Part shown: in pieces, positions 1 to 10,787 of the stretch
Layout: every line of letters begins with the position of its first letter
Position numbering within the stretch: the stretch's first letter is position 1
DNA from: Agapetus fuscipes
Lineage: Eukaryota; Arthropoda; Insecta; Trichoptera; Glossosomatidae
Reading direction: 5' to 3'
Length of the DNA: 64,000 bases
Assembly: GCA_951799405.1 (NCBI GenBank)
Contig: OX637362.1
Location: forward strand, 7,456,703-7,520,702
Program-made: the position numbers and the translations under genes
Notes under the pieces: generated by a model
What the model was told of the DNA's origin: nothing
The model's database searches: none
What the model saw: the letters and a program-made list of their open reading frames with translations, nothing else

Positions 1-226
1 TCCCCAAAATTAGTGCGTAGGTATTTGACGGCGAGGCTGCTCCAACCTGACAGCACCACACCTCGATGACCTAAGTGTCCGCCCCCTCATACTTACCTCA
101 ACGGGGGAAAACATGTCTACCAGATATGATGGAGCCAAATCATTTAGGGCTTTAAATACCATCAAACACACACGGTAGACCACCCTCTCAGGAAAACGAA
201 GGCAATGTAGTTCTTTAAGTACATTT
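1..226 (-). pseudogene. CR1/L2-like LINE ORF2 C-terminal remnant
   Basis: Read on the minus strand, about 72 codons are open from near 226 to a stop at 10-12. They include YRVCLMVFKALNDLAPSYL, a block typical of the region after the reverse transcriptase in CR1/L2/Jockey-type LINE ORF2 proteins, followed by a TLRSS block and basic residues. The usual GERAF and AWN blocks would lie beyond the stop or outside the window, so this is a truncated fragment. The class is inferred from memory of the family. Confidence 0.6.
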
Positions 227-651
227 TTAAACCTTAGCCCTTTTCGGCGCCCAGGTTGTATAAGATTTGGCCCGCCATATCATGTGAGTTGGACATGCCT
301 GCTCGATTTCTACAGCTCCACAGATACCGCCATCTATAATTCAGTGCATTAGACTGGTGTTGTTTGCAGATTCCTTTTGATATTTTCGTTTAAATATTGC
401 CCGCCAGAATCGCGGTTAACATTTTTGAATTCCTAATAAGGCTGAGCAAACTGCTTCCGTCTTCAAACAGCGGCGAGTGATCCTGTTTGTAAATTTCATT
501 TCATCCTTATTTGCTCCTTGGATTTATAAAATACCTACCTGCAGAATACTCACTTCGAAGGCGTAAACAATTCCTTATCGGCTAAGCATGGCGTAAATAC
601 TCAACCGTCTCGTAAACTGAAATACATATGAAGGAACAACGGTGCACCTTT
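227..651. other. No recognised feature
   Basis: AT-rich sequence in which I see no coding frame, tRNA-like box or known repeat. It separates a LINE remnant from an R1 copy. Confidence 0.4.
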
Positions 652-891
652 TCTAATCTAATCTAATCTAATCTAATCTAATCTAAGTTACAAAGATATG
701 TGACGTTGGAGATTCACATTACATGCATTTTCACAACCAGGAACGTACAAGTTCACGCTTGCACATGCCGCATGTGAACCTACAACATAAAAACCAAATC
801 TCAAATTGACATACACCCTGCAACTCTTGCCGTCCATCAACCATTTTTACAGCATGGGTGTTCAGCCGCATACCAACCTATAAGTCAAGGA
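652..891 (-). repeat. LINE-A 3' UTR copy (R1), minus
   Basis: The copy reads, on the minus strand, from CCTTGACTTATAGGTTGGTA at 890 down to a perfect AATCT pentamer array at about 653-686, which is the LINE 3' tail. A short internal block containing the usual GACATTGGCAAAGTG motif is deleted. The same unit forms the 3' UTR of LINE-A at 3890-4634 and 55089-55790. Confidence 0.75.
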
Positions 892-912
892 ACTTGACTT
901 ATAGGTTGGTAT
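870..912. repeat. 20-bp inverted repeat at R1 junction
   Basis: Arms 870-889 and 893-912 are perfect reverse complements (ATACCAACCTATAAGTCAAG and its complement) with a GAA spacer. It is a head-to-head junction between the minus R1 copy and a short plus-strand start of another R1. Confidence 0.85.
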
Positions 913-1240
913 TGGATGGATTGGTTGGATAGGTTCCTATTAAGTTTTTATTTTTCAACATATTTTTTAGTTGAGAGTGTTCCACTAGGGGTAGCCAGAA
1001 CTTCTGCCTAGTCTTCTTTACTTATTTTTATCCTGAAATACTTCTCTCAGTTCATTGATATTCATCACTTTCATTTACTTTTTTACATTCACTCTGTATC
1101 TCCCATATCTCTATAATTTCACAAATTTTATCACACCAGTCCTTTATTGGTCTTCCCCTCGCTGTCTTGCCTCTTACATTTTCTCTGTGAAAACTTTTTG
1201 TCAACTTTCATTGTGCATTTTTCACAAATGCCCAAGCCTT

Positions 1241-1475
1241 CCTTGACTTATAGGTTGGTATAAGGCTGACCACGCATACTGTAATTTTTTTTCACTTTTC
1301 CAACGTCACTCCTGTTTCAGGGAAGGTTGGCAAAAGTTACAGAGTAAATGTTCATTTGAGTTTTGAATTTCACATTGAGCATTTGTAAGCGCGAACTACA
1401 CTTGTCAATTTGTGGGCATGGATTTGATATGAGCTTTAAGTGTTAATATATCTTTGCAACTTTGATTATAGATAC
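1241..1475 (+). repeat. LINE-A 3' UTR copy (R1), plus
   Basis: It starts with CCTTGACTTATAGGTTGGTA and ends GATTATAGATA, the A-type tail. It is diverged but collinear with other copies (CCTGTTTCAGGGAAGG block, then AGCGCGAACTACAC). Confidence 0.7.
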
Positions 1476-2210
1476 ATTATTATCATGTTACACAATGTAC
1501 CTGTACCCACACATTCTCAATTTAATTACATTATTTTTGATTCCCGTACTCTATCTTTAAAAGATTCTTCTCTTAGGTTTTTTATCTCCACTGTATTACG
1601 TATTTACGCAAAGTTCTATACTTGAGATACAGATCTGCACACCAAGCATACGTTTAAAAATTAACTTCGGCGTTTAAAAAAAAAGTGGATCTAAGCTAAA
1701 ACTCTCACTAGAGATGCTATGGTTGTTTTCTTAAATTTTTGTTTGAGTTTGAACGTGCTGCTTTTGACTAGGGGTACTGGGTTCATAAGAATTCCAGACG
1801 AGTACTGTGTGCATGCAAACTCAAGGAAAGCACTTTTATTTAAGTCATCTTGAAGCCACTTTACTGCGGACAAGAAACACCAAACAGGAACATTAGTTGT
1901 GAGGTCGTAGCTTGCTTTATGAAAATCAACTCGTAAAAAATATACGATGGAAAACCATTCCATTAGTATATTTGCACAGAACTGAAATATATACACAATT
2001 ATAGAACTTTATTTTTTTTAAATGACAAAACACTGATTTAGTTTGTCCTTACACTTGTCTAAGAAATCTGGACTCTGATCAAGCATTTTCAAAGATTTTT
2101 GAAAGAAATATCACCACCATATTTAAAGCTCAATAAATAAAGGAAATATATACAGGCGAAGAATAATTAATTACAAGCTAGAAGCAGACTGCAGTATCTG
2201 TGTCACATCA
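1476..2210. other. No recognised feature
   Basis: AT-rich. An open frame of about 100 codons on the minus strand at 1691-1996 has no motif I recognise and is probably fortuitous. Confidence 0.4.
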
Positions 2211-2271
2211 GAAGCCATGGCGCCCTTAAGATGGTCCTGGACCATTACATGGCGCCACAGGAAAGAAATCA

Positions 2272-2294
2272 TCCATCATCATCATCATCATCAA
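2272..2294. repeat. CAT trinucleotide microsatellite
   Basis: An uninterrupted CAT run directly upstream of a LINE remnant. Confidence 0.85.
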
Positions 2295-2298
2295 ACAA

Positions 2299-2490
2299 AT
2301 GGACCACTGGAATCAGGAAAAGATGTCTGTGATGATGCATCAAAAGGGGCGCAGAACAGTGAGAAGGCACAGATTCAGGTGGCTGGATGAAGTGTTAGCA
2401 GATTACCGTGCGGTAGGAGTATGGTACTGGAAAATGATGGCGTTAGACAGGGAGCGTTGGCTACGGTTGATGACGAATACCAATACCCAC
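2299..2490 (+). pseudogene. LINE ORF2 C-terminal remnant
   Basis: The frame encodes RFRWLDEVLADYRAVGV and then DRERWLRLM. This matches the usual end of many LINE ORF2 proteins (R-x-R-W-x-D, a linker, then D-R-E-x-W). The frame continues to 2643 without recognisable content. Only the last 50-60 residues of the LINE remain, so it cannot be functional. The family was not assigned. Confidence 0.6.
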
Positions 2491-2839
2491 CCCGAATTGT
2501 CGTACATTATCATTGTCGCTGACTTGAAAGAGCAGAATATCTATTTTAGTTTATACTGTGGTATAGGCACAATATCATCAGCATCTATCGGTAGTGTAAT
2601 AGCAAAGGGGTATATCTGTCAAATTTTTCATTCCACAAAATGACTAAAATAGTGTATTCCATAATCTGGCAGAAGGATATAGATGTAGTTGAAATACTCA
2701 TTTAGTTATATTAATATATGTAAATGTGATTTCATAGAAAAACATGTGATTCACAAGTTTGTTTTTGCTCTCCTGTAAAATTTGGTCTGAAACAGATATG
2801 CCCCTTTGCCTTTACACTACCTATATAGAGGTCCAAGGA

Positions 2840-3141
2840 TTCTATCTTCCGAGAGGACTATGGACGACCTTAAATAGTTTCCGCACCAAGCAAGGCTTTG
2901 CAACTCTTTGCTCCATAGATGGAGATTAGCTCCATCTCCAGGATGTGACTGTGAGGCTGAGAACCATACTGTCCAGCACATAGTGGAGGAGTGCCCCATC
3001 AAAAGACACTCTCCTGGCCTGAAATACCTATATGAAACCACACCAGGAGCAATGAAGTGGACGGAAGGCTTGGATCTTTGCCTCTGTCCCGGATTAATGG
3101 TCAAGAAATTTGTTGCACTTGCGCTGCCATACAAAAACTAA
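2840..3141 (+). pseudogene. Jockey/R1-like LINE C-terminal remnant
   Basis: The frame at 2908-3141 reads LLHRWRLAPSPGCDCEAE and then TVQHIVEECP, the conserved cysteine-histidine block at the C-terminus of Jockey/R1-type ORF2 proteins. Upstream sequence to about 2840 encodes the preceding T-L-N-S-F-R-T-K-Q-G block in another frame, so there is at least one frameshift and a stop. It ends at a TAA after PYKN. It is a decayed 3' fragment. Confidence 0.6.
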
Positions 3142-3540
3142 AGTAATTATCAGCATAATTATTCTAGGATCAACCCTGATTTGGTAAATATTTCACCAGT
3201 GGTTAGGATCACGGATCGAGGTATAACCTTCTCCAGGGCAATGCTGCTAAACACGTCAAATTGGCATGCATATATTCCACAAGAAATCACTGCAGGATGA
3301 ATAATGAGCAGCCATGACAGCTATATTGGGTTTTGAGTAGTTACGCTTGCTCACACAACACGGGCAGGAACAAGTTGTGAAATAATGGCTGGCCTGCCTG
3401 GGGCGACCTGGGACACGCGCGCGAGGAAATGGGACTCTCTTTGCCGTAAATAAAACGCACCTTACCTACACATGTAGTGCAATTCCTTGCCACACGGTCT
3501 CTTATAAGGTGTTGCATGTGGGGATTCAAACCTATTTACT
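3142..3540. other. No recognised feature
   Basis: No repeat family or coding signal recognised between the LINE remnant and a decayed SINE. Confidence 0.35.
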
Positions 3541-3745
3541 ATTATCGGTAAGAGGGCCGGCATTGCGCAACCCACTTCAGTTGAAGTTGGTTTTCCCAGC
3601 TCTCATTCCTTGTGTAGGTGCAACAAACATTGCCGGTATTTTAATTGAAACGGAGGATCGTTTCTGACCCCCTCGATGGGTATCGAACCTTTTCTCCATG
3701 TCATGAAACGCAAGGATTTTACTTACTGAGCTATCGAACAGCATT
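3541..3745 (-). repeat. SINE1 copy, decayed, minus
   Basis: Contains the SINE1 body (CCACTTCAGTTGAAG, TTGCCGGTATTTTA) and the decayed tRNA head ending ACTGAGCTATCGAACAG. The A box is recognisable on the minus strand; the B box is mutated. Confidence 0.6.
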
Positions 3746-3889
3746 ACACAATTTGGAGTATTTTTATGTGACTTAAAACTAACAACTTTGTTTTCGATTA
3801 CTATGAGTAGTTGAAACAGAGTAGTAAAAACAGAGGAGTAGAAGAAAGTAGTAGTAGAAACAAAGTTGTTTTTCTTTTATCCTTAATGA

Positions 3890-4634
3890 AGAAATGGACT
3901 ACTTAAGAAGTATGATTGGGAAAAGACGGAGTGATAGGGTAAGGAATGATTTTGTTAGAGAGGAATGTGGTGTAAGAGAAAGTGTGAAAGTAAAGATTAA
4001 AAGAAGTATGCTTAGATGGTTTGGACATTTGGAAAGAATGAATGAGGAAAGACTGACGAAGAAAGTATATGCTGCAAGAATTGATGGATGTCGTGGAAGA
4101 GGAAGACCGAGAAAGGTATGGATGGACCAAATTTTCAAAATAGCGAGTGAATGGGATATTCAGAGTCATAATAAAAGAAGAGCTTCTATGAAAAAGGTTA
4201 TGACTCTGGATGAAATGAAAGGCGTATGCAAGGACAAGAAGAAGTGGCGGCTTATCTGCAATGCTGATTTGTAATGTTAGTTTATTAGTTTGTTACATTT
4301 TTTGCATAATATTTTTTTTGACTTTTTTGTATATATTTATTTTTAAGGTTTTGTTGTTGTTACTTAAATGTTATTTATTACTCGTATTCCTTGACTTATA
4401 GGTTGGTATGAGGCTGACCACCCATACTGTAAAAAATGGTTCACTTTGCCAATGTCACCCCTGTTTCAGGGAATGTCGGCAAGAGTTGCAGGGCTTATGT
4501 TCATTTGAGGTTTGGATTTTATTTATAAGTACACAATCAGCATTTGTAAGCGCGAACTACACGTGTTTGTTTGTGGGCATACATCTGAGAGCTTTGAATG
4601 AATATATCCTTGCAACTTAGATTATAGATTATAG
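3890..4634 (+). mobile_element. LINE-A, 5'-truncated insertion (745 bp)
   Basis: This copy holds the last ~125 codons of ORF2 (3894-4274), a 3' UTR containing R1 (from 4389) and an ATTATAG-type tail. Its edges are set by an empty relative at about 46943-47021: the flanks TTTTTCTTTTATCCTTAATGA (to 3889) and ATGAACGATTACAAAGTTAA (from 4635) are joined there without the insert. It is the clearest evidence that R1 is the LINE 3' end. Confidence 0.8.
3894..4274 (+). pseudogene. LINE-A ORF2 C-terminal fragment
   Basis: About 126 codons are open to a TAA at 4272-4274. Motifs in order: KIKRSMLRWFGHLERMNEE (the R-W-x-G-H block after reverse transcriptase), RGRGRPRKVWMDQI (basic R-G-R-P block), then NKRRASMKKVMTLDEM and KKWRLICN. 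The reverse transcriptase and endonuclease are missing, so it is a dead 5'-truncated copy; the ATG is internal to the old gene. It is closely related to the frame at 55089-55432 and to decayed pieces near 17380, 19260, 26960, 41380 and 49660. Confidence 0.75.
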
Positions 4635-4636
4635 AT

Positions 4637-5412
4637 GAACGATTACAAAGTTAATGCTTCTACAATCAATAAAATTAAAACTCACATATTACTAATTTTT
4701 TAATTCTGTTGCCGAATGGACTCTCTCATGAAAAAAATGTCATATCGCCACCTTCAAGGTAAAACTGAATAAGTGCTGATTCACTGATTTGAGACATCGT
4801 GGAAAAAAAGGTTTAATTGGGTGTAACTTCTCATAGTAAATGAAATAATCATAAGGAAGAGTTCATGAAATAGGTCTAGACAACAAAATTTTTTTTTTTT
4901 GTAACAAATGGAAAAAGGCATTTATCTGTGAACACACTAATAAGCATACTATATCACTTATTCATTTTGACCTTTAAGGTGTCGATAAAAACCTTTGTGA
5001 AAATTGAAAATAAAAATAATTGATTCTGTTGGAGTATTATTTTGACCTGCGTTGTCTGCGCAAACAGATAAACTAACATGTCGTTGCAGGTCGTATTTAA
5101 TACCAGGAGATAATAATTGTTGTGTGTGAGGGGGGGGGGGGGGGGCGGGGGCCTGTATGTGACGGAGGTATGTTGGCAATCACGGGGGCAGCCGTGTTAG
5201 GGGACAGACCAAGTTTACCAATCTCATAACAACGTCGCTTGTAAACATCATTATGCGACAACTGACGGACAACTCGCGGGAAATAGAGAAACGCAAACCA
5301 ATTCCACAGCTGCCCGTGTATTCAAAATTAAACTAGACTAATATAAAACAGTGAAGGAAAAATAATAAGTGCTATTAACAAATTCTGATAGTTTAAAGTA
5401 AGTGGTAAGTTG
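4637..5412. other. No recognised gene; G-run at 5130-5145
   Basis: The first ~40 bases belong to the repeat that hosts the LINE-A insertion (sister at 46980-47021). Beyond that nothing is recognised except a 16-base G homopolymer and a short G-rich extension. Confidence 0.5.
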
Positions 5413-5735
5413 ATAGGTTCGTAGTCCAGTGGCAAAACTTCGTACTCGGTAATTGAAGTTTGTGGGTTCGAATCCCGGCGTAGCACAAAAAATATGTCAT
5501 TTGTATTTTCAAATGTGCTCTTTGCTGGTTGAAAAATTCATAAAACCTTTACCAAAAACTGAAACTAAATCCATCCAACCATCCAGCCTTACAGCAACTG
5601 GGTCTTGTTTGAGTATTGGTGGTTTCTAGCAACGATCAAGCTCGTAAACAACACCTCAGTGGTACTACCAAGTGTCATAACCCCTTGAGTTTCTGAAATC
5701 TAGGGAGTCTCCCGCATAGGATTTAAAAAAGAAGA
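5413..5735 (+). repeat. SINE2 copy, tail type A
   Basis: The tRNA-like head carries an A-box-like GTAGTCCAGTGGCAA and the B box GGGTTCGAATCCC. It is followed by the body (GCCTTACAGCAACTGGGTCT) and the A-type tail ending CTAGGGAGTCTCCCGCA, then an A-rich end. It is transcribed from internal pol III boxes if active; diverged. Confidence 0.8.
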
Positions 5736-6907
5736 AGTAAATAATGGGATGATTTATTTTATGAGCACATTACATCACTGTTTTATCAACTTTTTCTAAA
5801 ATCAGTGAATCTGCACTAATTCAGTTTTACCTTTATGGTGACGACATGGTCCAAAGAGAGCTTCATTATAAAAAACTACAACTAATTATAACTACAAAAA
5901 TTACAAAGATTTTTTGGAGAGCAAGTTTTTTATGATGGAGCTGTTTGTGAACCTATATTGTATGTGACCGAAATGTCGTATAGCAAATAGTCGTGTGACC
6001 GATTTGTCGATGGTTTGTGGACGAGTGTTCATTGACCGATTTGTCGTTACACGCTCTTGTGGTAGTTACTGAGCATAGTTAACTGGGCACACCTTGTAAG
6101 TATTATTGAATTGAGATATCGCAGGAAGGGAAGCAGCTAGTGACGTCACAATCCCCTATACAGAAATGATAAACGGGGCTGCAAGGGAATATATCAGAGA
6201 GAGAGAGAGAGAGAGAGGAAACTTGCTGGTTATCTATTACAGAGAGCAGAACACGGATGTAACACTTGCACCAATAAAAGGAGTCCCACGACAAAAAACT
6301 GATAATTTATGTCGCCAGTCTTTTTCAATAGAAATAGAGTATTCGTGTACAGAGAGTTTGAAATATCTGCCTTTTGTTACAAAGAACTATAATTTATCAT
6401 TGAAGAATACAAATATTTCCATTTCCTGTAGAGTTCATAAGCTAACATCGATTTTTTTTTTCAGGACATGTTTTGAAAAGATTTTTAGGTTTCAGGGGGT
6501 TTCTCAAACAACACGTTCAATTTAACAAATGTGTAAATAGAAACATTTTCGTGTTTTTGAGGAATATTAGAATTTTTACTAGTCTAGGTAGAACTTAATA
6601 AACAAATAAAACAACCCATAACTATGGCAATTTTATGTCGGGGTATTCACCTCAAAGGTTCGTGAGTTGAATCTTCTATTGAACAAATGTGTGTTAAGCA
6701 ACCTCCTGAAACCGCCGACATGGGTCTCTGCTATCAACACCAGAGAATCAGACTATGGTTTTGTCTACAAGGATTGACTTATCATCTTTCAATTTGTTAT
6801 AAATCATTACTCTGCTGATCTACGACATTCATACAAATTGATGCAAGGAGAACAAGTTGGTTAAATGCCTTGAAGTTATTCTCTAATACAACCACCGTCT
6901 GAACGGT
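5736..6907. other. No gene; short simple repeats
   Basis: Three loose repeats of a GACCGATTTGTCG-like word lie at 5966-6046, and a GA microsatellite at 6196-6218 supports a spurious 119-codon frame. Nothing else is recognised. Confidence 0.5.
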
Positions 6908-7236
6908 TTGACCGGTCCGTAGCTCAGTGGTAACACTGTGGACTCTGAATGGGAAGGTTGTGGGTTCAAATTCCAGCGGAACACAAAAAATATACCATTC
7001 ATACATATTTTCAAATTTGCTCTTCGCTGGGTTGATATTTTTTTAAACCTTTACCAATGACCGGTCACCAAAGGTCCATCCAGCCTTACAGCAACTGGGT
7101 CTAGCTTGAGTATTGGCGCTTTGTAGCGACGACCAAGCTCATACACCTCTGCGGCACTACAACAAGTGTCATAGACCCCTAGAGTCGCTAGAATCTAGAG
7201 AGTCTCCCGCACAAGATTTCTTAAAAAAAAAAACAA
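6908..7236 (+). repeat. SINE2, full-length, tail type A
   Basis: Best complete SINE2. The A box TAGCTCAGTGG is at 6920-6930, and the B-box relative GGTTCAAATTCC is at about 6962-6973. The body contains CAGCCTTACAGCAACTGGGT, and the 3' end CTAGAGAGTCTCCCGCACAA is followed by an A run at about 7226-7236. Retroposition presumably depends on a LINE partner I cannot identify. Confidence 0.85.
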
Positions 7237-7865
7237 AATGCACTCAAAAAGGTATCTCTGGGATCAGTACATTGGAAAGTGGCACTGGCGTTTTTCAAAG
7301 ATTTCGTATTTTGGTATGTCCTGCATCAAGACTTCCTTGAAAATCTCGTTTCTTATTTCACGCCAAAACAGAGCTTTCTTTTTGCCTCTGCAAGGCGCAG
7401 GTTAGTTAAAGAAATGAGAAATGTAAAATAATTTTTGCGTTTCAAGGAACCAAAATTCAGCGTTACCAAAGCGCAGAGGCAGACTGGAAATATACAAGGC
7501 TTCTTTATTTTTATGATTTCGAATGTAATGCAGCTGTGTACACGAGTACACGTGTGTGTTAGAGGCTTGAACTGCTGGTTAAATGAGGCTTTTGGTTAGC
7601 TGAATCACATACACATGAAGCTCCAGCGCCTGTTCTCAGGTAATAGCAAAACTTCGCTAGACTCGCTCACCTGCTTACAAGGTTACCGGCGCGTTCATAA
7701 CAAGAAAACATGAAGTTACATAACGGCAGGGAAGAAAACTGGCCGAGGAAAAGTTCAATATTCAACAATATTTTTACAAGTGGATACGAGTATAGGCTCT
7801 TTACATTAAAATGGGTAATTTTTAGAAAGTGAGTATTTATGAGGTATTTTTATATTGTCATGTTT
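7237..7865. other. No recognised feature
   Basis: Open frames here are short and motif-free; no repeat family recognised. Confidence 0.35.
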
Positions 7866-8125
7866 CCTTGACTTATAGGTTGGTATGAGGCTGACTACCC
7901 ATACTGTAAAAAATGGTTCACTTTGCCAATGTCACCCCTGTTTCAAGGAAGGTCGGCAAGAGTTGCAGGGCATATGCCCATTTGAGAATTGTTTTTTTTT
8001 ATATTGTGGGTCCACATGCGGCATGTGTGAGCGCGAAATTATGCGTGTCTGCTCGTGGGAATGCATTTAATATGAATCTCAAATGATACATATCTTTGCA
8101 GCTTAGATTTAGATTAGATTATTAT
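7866..8125 (+). repeat. LINE-A 3' UTR copy (R1), type B
   Basis: Begins CCTTGACTTATAGGTTGGTA, contains the B-type middle (CCACATGCGGCATGTG) and ends in a TTAGA-type tail at about 8104-8125. Confidence 0.75.
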
Positions 8126-8275
8126 CTATTAATATATAAGTACCTACTAAAATCTTTACGAATGACAATTAATATGGATGCACTTATAAAAGAAAGATAT
8201 TTTTTTAAGTATAAATCAACATGAATCTGTCAAAAAGAAAAGAAAAACAAAAATTAAACTTTTTTAATTTTTGAT

Positions 8276-8360
8276 TGTCATTGTCCTGAGGATGCCTTTT
8301 TAGGCGAAAACGTTAGACATAATTTAAATAAAATAAAAGTGAATTAAAACTGTGTGTTAT
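8276..8360 (+). repeat. Retroelement-tail stem-loop motif
   Basis: CCTGAGGATGCC, a short loop, then GGCGAAAACG, forming a small stem, followed by AAGTGAATTAAAACTGTGT. The same order recurs at 11845-11905, 13437-13535 (minus) and in looser form elsewhere. Such GATGN-stem-GAAA motifs are known near the ends of several invertebrate retroelements; the family here is not assigned. Confidence 0.5.
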
Positions 8361-8986
8361 TTAATTAATAAAAATTAAACAATCATCATGCAAACAAACT
8401 ACGAGGATGTGTGCTGAGACCACAGATCACTGAGACATAAGTACTCTCATGTACTCGTTTATTCCGCACTAATTGCGGACCCTGTCATCCACATTAAACA
8501 CTTCATTAAAATACTGTTTTTTCTTGGTTTTCATCTTTTAGTATTTATCAAACACAATATTTCAACGTACTCGTACACTATATATTTTTAAAGTGACTCT
8601 TTTAATAAGCTATCATTCAGTTCTTTCACCTGCTAGATTGGATGTTTCCTTTTACGCGTCTCCTGCAGAGATAAGGCAGGGAACTCAGCGCTTTTGCTCC
8701 GCAAGCAGACGCTCTCGCCATTGTGCCGCGTTTATTAGTCTTTGCATCTCATCACCTTAAAAAGTGACGGACGTGAGAACTCGGGAACAGAGGAAATGCC
8801 CAAACAACAGATAAAGCTTGTACAAGGAGAAGATGGGGCATGCAAATATACAGGGTGACCGATACAAAGATTCATTCACACTTTAAATATAGGTACTCAT
8901 AAAAAAATTAAGACTTTAAAACCCCACGTTTAGAAACAAAAGGATTTTTTTATAAATTAAGACTTAATTGTACGAACAGTATAAAA
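8361..8986. other. No gene; possible tRNA-like relic
   Basis: On the minus strand about 8665-8735 reads like a decayed tRNA-type head (TGGCGAGAGC, then GAGTTCCCTGCC). It is too weak to call. The rest is unrecognised AT-rich DNA. Confidence 0.3.
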
Positions 8987-9246
8987 AGATCGATAGATCA
9001 ATTGGTAGAATGCTTGCATTCAATGCCGAGAGCAAGGGTTCGATCTCAAGCTTTACTCAGCCTTTACAAGAAATGAGAACCAGCGCCCACGGGAGCTGGG
9101 AAACCCCACTTCAACTGAAAGTGGTTGGTGTGAGGCCGGCACCCTTACCCGTAAAAATAAAAAGGTTCCGAATCGCCACATGCGACCCCTTCGGAGATAA
9201 CGCTGGCAAGAAGTTACACTTTATGTGTAGTTTAGTTGCGTTGTGT
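8987..9246 (+). repeat. SINE1, internally deleted subfamily
   Basis: The head GATAGATCAATTGGTAGAAT and the B box GGTTCGATCTC are followed directly by TTTACTCAGCC. About 70 bp of the standard body (the TTTC-GTGTTTATTTCAAACC block) is missing. The copy at 51091-51352 has the same deletion and the same AGCAAGGGTTCGATCTCAA variant, which marks a true subfamily. It ends TGTAGTTTAGTTGCGTTGTG. Confidence 0.8.
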
Positions 9247-9930
9247 ATTGAAGAGAACAGAAGAAAGAATTTTTCAACATTTCGTAGAAGTTGTATTTGT
9301 CGTCATCGGGAGATATGTTTATTTTTCGACCTAGGAGCACGAATTAGTTGTCATAAATATTTGTTGTTGCCAATGATCGAAGATTGTAAGAACGTGAGGG
9401 GACCTTTAGTGACCATTAGACAGCACGTCTCGATCGGATACGACTTTGATAAAACTCCTTCTCCTCAACAAGGTTCATAAATTCGTTTTTAAGACTAAAA
9501 AACTGTCTGAAGACCGAAATTATAATTTAAAATTATTTATAAAATATTTAAGTAGATGATTTGTTTTATTTTGATTTTAGATGCGTCTTTAGGTCAGCGT
9601 GTTTGACTGACATTAAACGAAATGCTAGAGTTTTATTGAAGCACGTACAGAAATCTGTGACTTACAGACAACTAAAAACGTTACGCCACTGCGTACTAAT
9701 CAGCTCTCCGTGATAAGAAATTCCTGTAAGTCCAGACATTTTACCATTGGCGTATATCGATCAAAATATTTTTAAGACAACACAAGTATCGTCAACAAAA
9801 TTGCAAAAAAAGAAATGAAGCTATTTTCCACAAATGCAATCATCCACAAAAACTTGCAATCGGAATATTGAAGAAGAAGTTTGTGTCGACCTCATGAAAA
9901 GCGTCTTTTGAGTCAGCGATGACCTGAGGC
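9247..9930. other. No recognised feature
   Basis: An open frame running out of SINE1 to 9480 is spurious. No motif recognised. Confidence 0.35.
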
Positions 9931-9933
9931 TCG

Positions 9934-10030
9934 GCGCTATGGTCAAGCGGTAAAGAAGGTACCTTTGACTAGAGTGTTTGAATTATAAAAAAAACAATGC
10001 CGGTTCGAATACCGTCGTGCCCAATGGCGA
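9934..10030 (+). repeat. tRNA-like SINE head or tRNA relic
   Basis: GGCGCTATGGTCAAGCGG resembles a tRNA 5' half with an A box. GCCGGTTCGAATACCG resembles the T arm and B box, and GTGCCC could pair with the 5' GGCGC. The middle is too long and AT-rich for a functional tRNA. It differs from the SINE1 and SINE2 heads. Confidence 0.4.
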
Positions 10031-10059
10031 TAACCTTGACTCTAATTCAATTGGCCAGG

Positions 10060-10135
10060 CATAAATCATTTGGTGACTATTTATGTTTTGGTAAGCCCTG
10101 TTTTTACGTGAATCTCACCTGAAGAGTTCTTTTAA
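10060..10135 (-). repeat. SINE2-type B tail fragment
   Basis: Related to the tail ending in TTTGGTGAGCGCTGTTTTT (here TTTGGTAAGCCCTGTTTTT) that also closes SINE2 copies at 24370 and 32312. It lies just downstream of the tRNA-like head but on the other strand. Confidence 0.55.
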
Positions 10136-10167
10136 TCTATTTAGCAAGTAGTTTAATTGCGTTACAT

Positions 10168-10500
10168 CTATAATCTATAATCTAAGTTGCAAGGATATAT
10201 TCATTTAAAGCTCTCAGATGTATGCCCACAAACCAACAAGTGTAGTTCGCGCTTACAAATGCTGAATGTGTACTTACAAATAAAATCCAAACCTCAAATG
10301 AACATAAGCCCCACAACTTTTGCCGACCTTCCCTGAAACAGGGGTGACATTGGCAAAGTGAACCATTTTTTACAGTATGGGTGGTCAGCCTCATACCAAC
10401 CTATAAGTCAAGGAATATGAATAATAAATTACATTTAAATATAAAAAAGAACAAAACCTTACATAAATTTAAATAAATAAATTGAACAATAATACTTCAA
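10168..10500 (-). repeat. LINE-A 3' UTR copy, type A, minus
   Basis: R1 spans 10168-10413 with an ATTATAG-type tail at 10168-10187. The flank to about 10500 matches the LINE-A UTR upstream of R1 (compare 4300-4388), so this copy is slightly longer than R1 alone. Confidence 0.75.
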
Positions 10501-10540
10501 TACAAAAAAAATAATGGAGCTCTACAAAGCAAGCGCCCCG

Positions 10541-10787
10541 TCTATAATTTAAGTTGCAAGGATATATTACATTTAAGATTCATATAACATGCATTTATAC
10601 ACAAACAGATACGTATACGTTAACATGCCGAATGCGGACTTACAACTTAAAAACCTAATGTCAAATGAACATAAGCCCTGCAACTCTTGCCGACCTCTCC
10701 TGAAACATAGGTGGAATTGAGAAAGTGAACCGTTTTCTTCAGTATGAGTGGTCACTGGTCAGCCACATATCAGCCTATAAGTCAAGG
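10541..10787 (-). repeat. LINE-A 3' UTR copy (R1), minus
   Basis: Diverged R1 with a CACTGGTCAG duplication near its start. It ends at ACCTATAAGTCAAGG-like sequence at 10773-10787. Confidence 0.7.

Noticed and set aside
653..686. AATCT pentamer array taken as telomeric repeat
   Set aside because: Arthropod telomeres are usually TTAGG; here the unit is TTAGA and always sits at the end of R1, so it is a LINE tail.
8968..9480. 170-codon open frame as a gene
   Set aside because: It starts in a SINE1 tRNA head and reads through its body; no domain.
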